From Micromonospora sp. HNM0581 (lineage in GTDB: Bacteria > Actinomycetota > Actinomycetes > Mycobacteriales > Micromonosporaceae): 64,000 bases of DNA. The position numbers and the translations under genes were made by a program. Under the pieces are notes generated by a model. It did not search any database. It saw only the letters and a list, made by a program, of their open reading frames with translations, and was not told the origin of the DNA. The stretch's first letter is position 1, and the number at the start of each line of letters is the position of its first letter. The DNA is taken from positions 79,004 through 143,003 of the forward strand of contig NZ_JAASAD010000014.1 of assembly GCF_012726175.1 (NCBI RefSeq). Direction: 5' to 3'. This document shows, piece by piece, positions 63,101 through 64,000 of this stretch.

Positions 63101-64000
63101 CCGAAGAGCGCCGTCGACCGCAGACTGTGTCTCCACCCAACGCAGTGATCCGTCAGCGAAGTGCCGCACCATCGCGCCGTGTCGGACCAGCTGACGCGAT
63201 CCAGACAGCCCGCCTGCATGCGCGAACAACACGAAGGCCGTACTGCCCGGCCCGCCCCCCCTCAGGGCGTTGGCCAGCGGGACGCCGTCTGCGACCGCGG
63301 ACCAGACGCCACCGAGTTCCTCGGCGAGCCGTAGGTGCTCCGGCCCGGTCAGGTCATCGACCGACCGGGCCGGCGGACCGAACAGCCCGCGACGCATTTC
63401 CCGCAACCGGGTGACACAGTCGTCGCTACCGTCCTGGTACGGCGGAAGACTTCGGAGGAGTTCCACGACCCGACCATCATCCGATGTGCCGGTGGGTTGC
63501 GCCCCGGGGTGCGCCGATGCGTCCGTGCGGGCGGCAGTGTCGGTGAGCTGCTGATCACCAGGCTCCCCGGCCTGGTTCAGATACTCGGCAAGCCCGTTCT
63601 CGACGGTGAGGCTGTCCCGTGCCGCAGGTGTGGTGACGGTGGTATCGGAACCGGACCGTGCGAAGCCTTCGACGTCAGGCAACGTCCCTGTATCCGTACG
63701 GGCGCCGGATGGCCCTTCCGAGACGATGGAGGGTCGCGCATCGATCCTACCGGAGACACTTTCGACCGCCAGGCCGTCACCAACGGTGGATTCGCCGCCA
63801 TGGTGCCTGACCTGCACCTCTGCCGGACCCGCCGAACTGTTCTCGACAGCGCCGTTGACACGACCAACGCCGTCACCTCCGGCCGGGTTGGTGGTCGGTC
63901 TGCCGGTGGTGGGTGTTGCGTTCTGGTTTGCTGTGGTGCTCGTGTGGTTTGCGGAGGCGGTTGGGTGGTTTTCTGCTGTGGTGTGGTGGGGGGCGGTGGG
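57170..64000 (-). CDS. Giant toxin-like protein, C-terminal 2276 residues (start beyond window)
   Basis: The frame is open from its stop at 57170 to the right edge without interruption, so the protein is longer than 2276 residues and the GTG at 63817 is not the true start. The first ~60 visible residues are Thr/Pro/Asn-rich linker. Then comes SDDCVTRLREMRRGLFG, followed by ADGSLRWVETQ about 90 residues on. This resembles a papain-like Tox-PL domain, with Cys at codon 63416-63418 and RHGAMVRH as possible His. Next an acidic region with 36-bp repeats, then about 1700 residues rich in beta-strand patterns (RVTIRPVW, FVVAFDLRASVSVEV) of no recognised family. Such giant proteins in actinomycetes are often polymorphic toxins; this is inference. 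Confidence 0.75.
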   Translation of the reverse strand, partial: PTAPHHTTAENHPTASANHTSTTANQNATPTTGRPTTNPAGGDGVGRVNGAVENSSAGPAEVQVRHHGGESTVGDGLAVESVSGRIDARPSIVSEGPSGARTDTGTLPDVEGFARSGSDTTVTTPAARDSLTVENGLAEYLNQAGEPGDQQLTDTAARTDASAHPGAQPTGTSDDGRVVELLRSLPPYQDGSDDCVTRLREMRRGLFGPPARSVDDLTGPEHLRLAEELGGVWSAVADGVPLANALRGGGPGSTAFVLFAHAGGLSGSRQLVRHGAMVRHFADGSLRWVETQSAVDGALRPFAESEPLPLDALVIALRADGSAVQMQAGRARLDAPAPPAGPKYGMNRAVSQDDIATELTRFLTSTDPVAADETPAEGAAEVASTADSTRHVEFESTAGDGPYRVFDDDLATPRRASRKPTLPTIDEIDEIALDEDPGGRENARELLDTSAEGADDEEKATLTPAPTDEEKATLTPAPTDEEKATLTPAPTDEEKAALTAGPADDAEVSQLRGLYRDRPDLLTELDAVNNLDVLVSEVTRSVRAAVGSRAAQSSWIAATVPKLSIDTSGVERALRDELRTFFTSGGRSFFVRDGLHRWHRVTIRPVWDPMEAEVIDQAEDKAKFDTRSDWSEGSKQGSAVGSSGAVSIGVMFPQRLGYGAGGSIDVSLSRPSETYQDSVKVTDSHNVRSGSGSHLVFVPVDFEVLVTDPNARLTGPEAASAVRGESVRAGLTLRGVDDIANASRRRDAVHVDPAKHTSMLTEHFTPVLILGAAIDAQQGDRRTDPWNDVTEDILLRLQPTKTVSPGSVGMEQARRMFEDSSMVGNLIPAMESAGHPSTILSEHGSHALSVNLKASVIKLSAIADIAKSSFRWQPGLVGAASLSQLSRVGAGFSLIPARWGFGPAYFQARFSASHLRSTETSVSHGGTSRLGTEAKDVPNVLVEAQVRVTIDAGLREVPLSRMPFGDDGAVGPITIDMVVLGRLPASRFAQMQNDANPFHPSPTQWHVPSYAQTGGRAVTYGLSDFHQLYFDVTGLVRRFRAGFLPRFGEAGKVSSMGSSRAAIERQSNQDELDGVLTVSALRQGMRSLLGRGLVAELSRTKPFGTQHLVVHVTGRYLSPLSHLGTSRQDAVRTVDVSTSEHKIGAGGQWRAAVAGESGKVLRFTGSNGRSAALVPAGAFEYRRRISRQSYTKLAGNESRLVGGTPDSEAFDTKLEIAVTVYAYTSRLGFDSNSRLGVARVLRQRLPRPATTDQDDTTVVRSAQERVPAAAGGQFTRFRMTQARPVTVQFDAASVARKPVSLPVVLTPHPDPLGVARRTQLRQPDLRGWVDSNDGVDVHDWLAIEALPGSASIAELATVAIGAVQSNAHYSSRTRLRGLRGNDGMVEGMPLWATLLQRSSQFRQRNGLAAMLNGVWLMARLTNTVDGAATDVAFTGTLTNAKLVPTAHVPVFTETASTGSVEVSADRRVEDQFGFRSIFSATMRRLGINTDGTNSGGALASAGHEKLLYAGGRQESESVSGAIERNLNNRAGKNRSFVVAFDLRASVSVEVTTNPARYRIIPQALRSGSWLHHYKSIQRHGTISNAVVLRLPAPAVVKLGLLAPLSGDPGAMGAPWVPPVAPTLELPAGHGSGLGLHIIHQAPNLTRPMTAALATEAARATDERSMLRRLYDVIRSEGSELAAGKIFSALSDPGLDDVMLNRQRLLHLFSRDGVRQHWPSLVDGGLSVLHVKPARTTQHLRDVRLVAETIGTPVFMGFVADHNDLDIKTTRTTSASGTRHRLHGHLFTAGAAGTGVSNHHGENFAAGAGDTVGRAFQERNSQSTSSSRVESDLSSARGVKVRLALPVRFALVVYDRGKRIDSDLLAVEDTVIQDRWANDVRLPRASPVPRPTTYGIRTPDTLPPGWRTLNGLPLPPRFSAEDLSRAARLQDAVERLLSDTARRLRLPGYAGSHQVHQSLTPELLLPAVSAMLTSEGLHLPSATSAQILGQRAEIVIRLLPEAASLQGISSKVYREHVVQEGGEYSSGTAALTQNLRGPRVPLLGRGNVDDPYQPLENGGMGAIAGDSHAATESGSSTTGGFSNIKPESRSALIDYFCRIEVEVKLSYSLFPSRTVTEVDPANEPVIVSLRMGLHDARLAIDVPADGTRSADFERATAFATVIEQEAALSKAADAFVAAADRLDQARYDSHAAAGDDTRAVGEADLPALVDAWNEAGRIWWELAQRHYQLVGDFRDRFLGVPPRTSPADALRLAEYVQHLSNSRIEEVTSPADELART
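62515..62636 (-). repeat. 36-bp in-frame tandem repeat (3.4 copies)
   Basis: Three identical 36-bp units at 62515, 62551 and 62587, plus a 14-bp partial unit at 62623. In the protein each unit reads TDEEKATLTPAP; a diverged copy (TDEEKAALTAGP) precedes 62515. Perfect identity suggests recent expansion by slippage. Confidence 0.95.

Overview
The window is chromosomal DNA from a high-GC actinomycete. Gene density, frequent GTG/TTG starts, 4-bp ATGA/GTGA overlaps between genes, leaderless TANNNT promoters and the gene content (actinobacterial hut operon, SARP and LAL regulators, GT87 mannosyltransferase, replication-relaxation protein, giant Thr/Pro-rich toxin-like protein) fit Micromonosporaceae (Micromonospora-like). 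The exact genus is an inference from gene content only.

Positions 1-7.1 kb (minus strand): histidine utilisation operon reading rpiR-type regulator, hutU, an M20 amidohydrolase in the place of hutG, hutF, hutI, hutH (hutH runs off the left edge). A TGAAA-N2-TTTCA palindrome lies just upstream of the regulator. 7.2-9.5 kb: secreted expansin-like protein, GNAT acetyltransferase, tRNA-Leu, Bcp peroxiredoxin. 9.6-12.3 kb: ECF-type nickel/cobalt importer cbiMNQO behind a palindrome that resembles a Nur (nickel-responsive Fur-family) box. 12.3-18 kb: a two-sided copper/thiol envelope locus. On the minus strand it holds an ECF sigma factor, MauE-like protein, DsbA-like protein and a secreted membrane protein; on the plus strand a CopC-CopD fusion and a YcnI-like protein. 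Three of the exported proteins are predicted to start with histidine after signal cleavage. 18-24.2 kb: housekeeping and envelope genes (2-TM protein, GT87 mannosyltransferase, oligoribonuclease, tRNA-His, two lipoprotein L,D-transpeptidases, tRNA-Lys).

Positions 24.2-35.5 kb, directly behind tRNA-Lys, form an accessory island: DUF4326 protein, an unknown zinc-knuckle protein, replication-relaxation protein, Phd-like antitoxin, YdcF-like protein, XRE/TPR regulator, and a RiPP operon. The RiPP operon has a radical SAM/SPASM enzyme (AmcB-like) and a 60-aa precursor with five aromatic-X-X cyclophane motifs, followed by a hairpin, a pentapeptide-repeat protein and a P-loop kinase. An IS3-type element then separates a truncated HAD gene from the decayed remains of a second copy of the same RiPP operon and a broken SDR gene.

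Positions 35.5-49 kb: SDR, then a glycoconjugate locus on both strands (two GT2, two closely related GT4, flippase-like membrane protein, membrane-anchored VanJ-like EEP phosphatase, NAD-dependent epimerase, decaprenyl-phosphate phosphoribosyltransferase-like UbiA protein, aldo/keto reductase) with an embedded SARP-type regulator. 49-57 kb: a large LAL (LuxR) regulator and a 1528-aa secreted subtilisin with Kelch repeats. 57.2-64 kb: the C-terminal 2276 residues of a giant protein whose start is beyond the right edge, with a possible papain-like toxin domain and an in-frame 36-bp tandem repeat.
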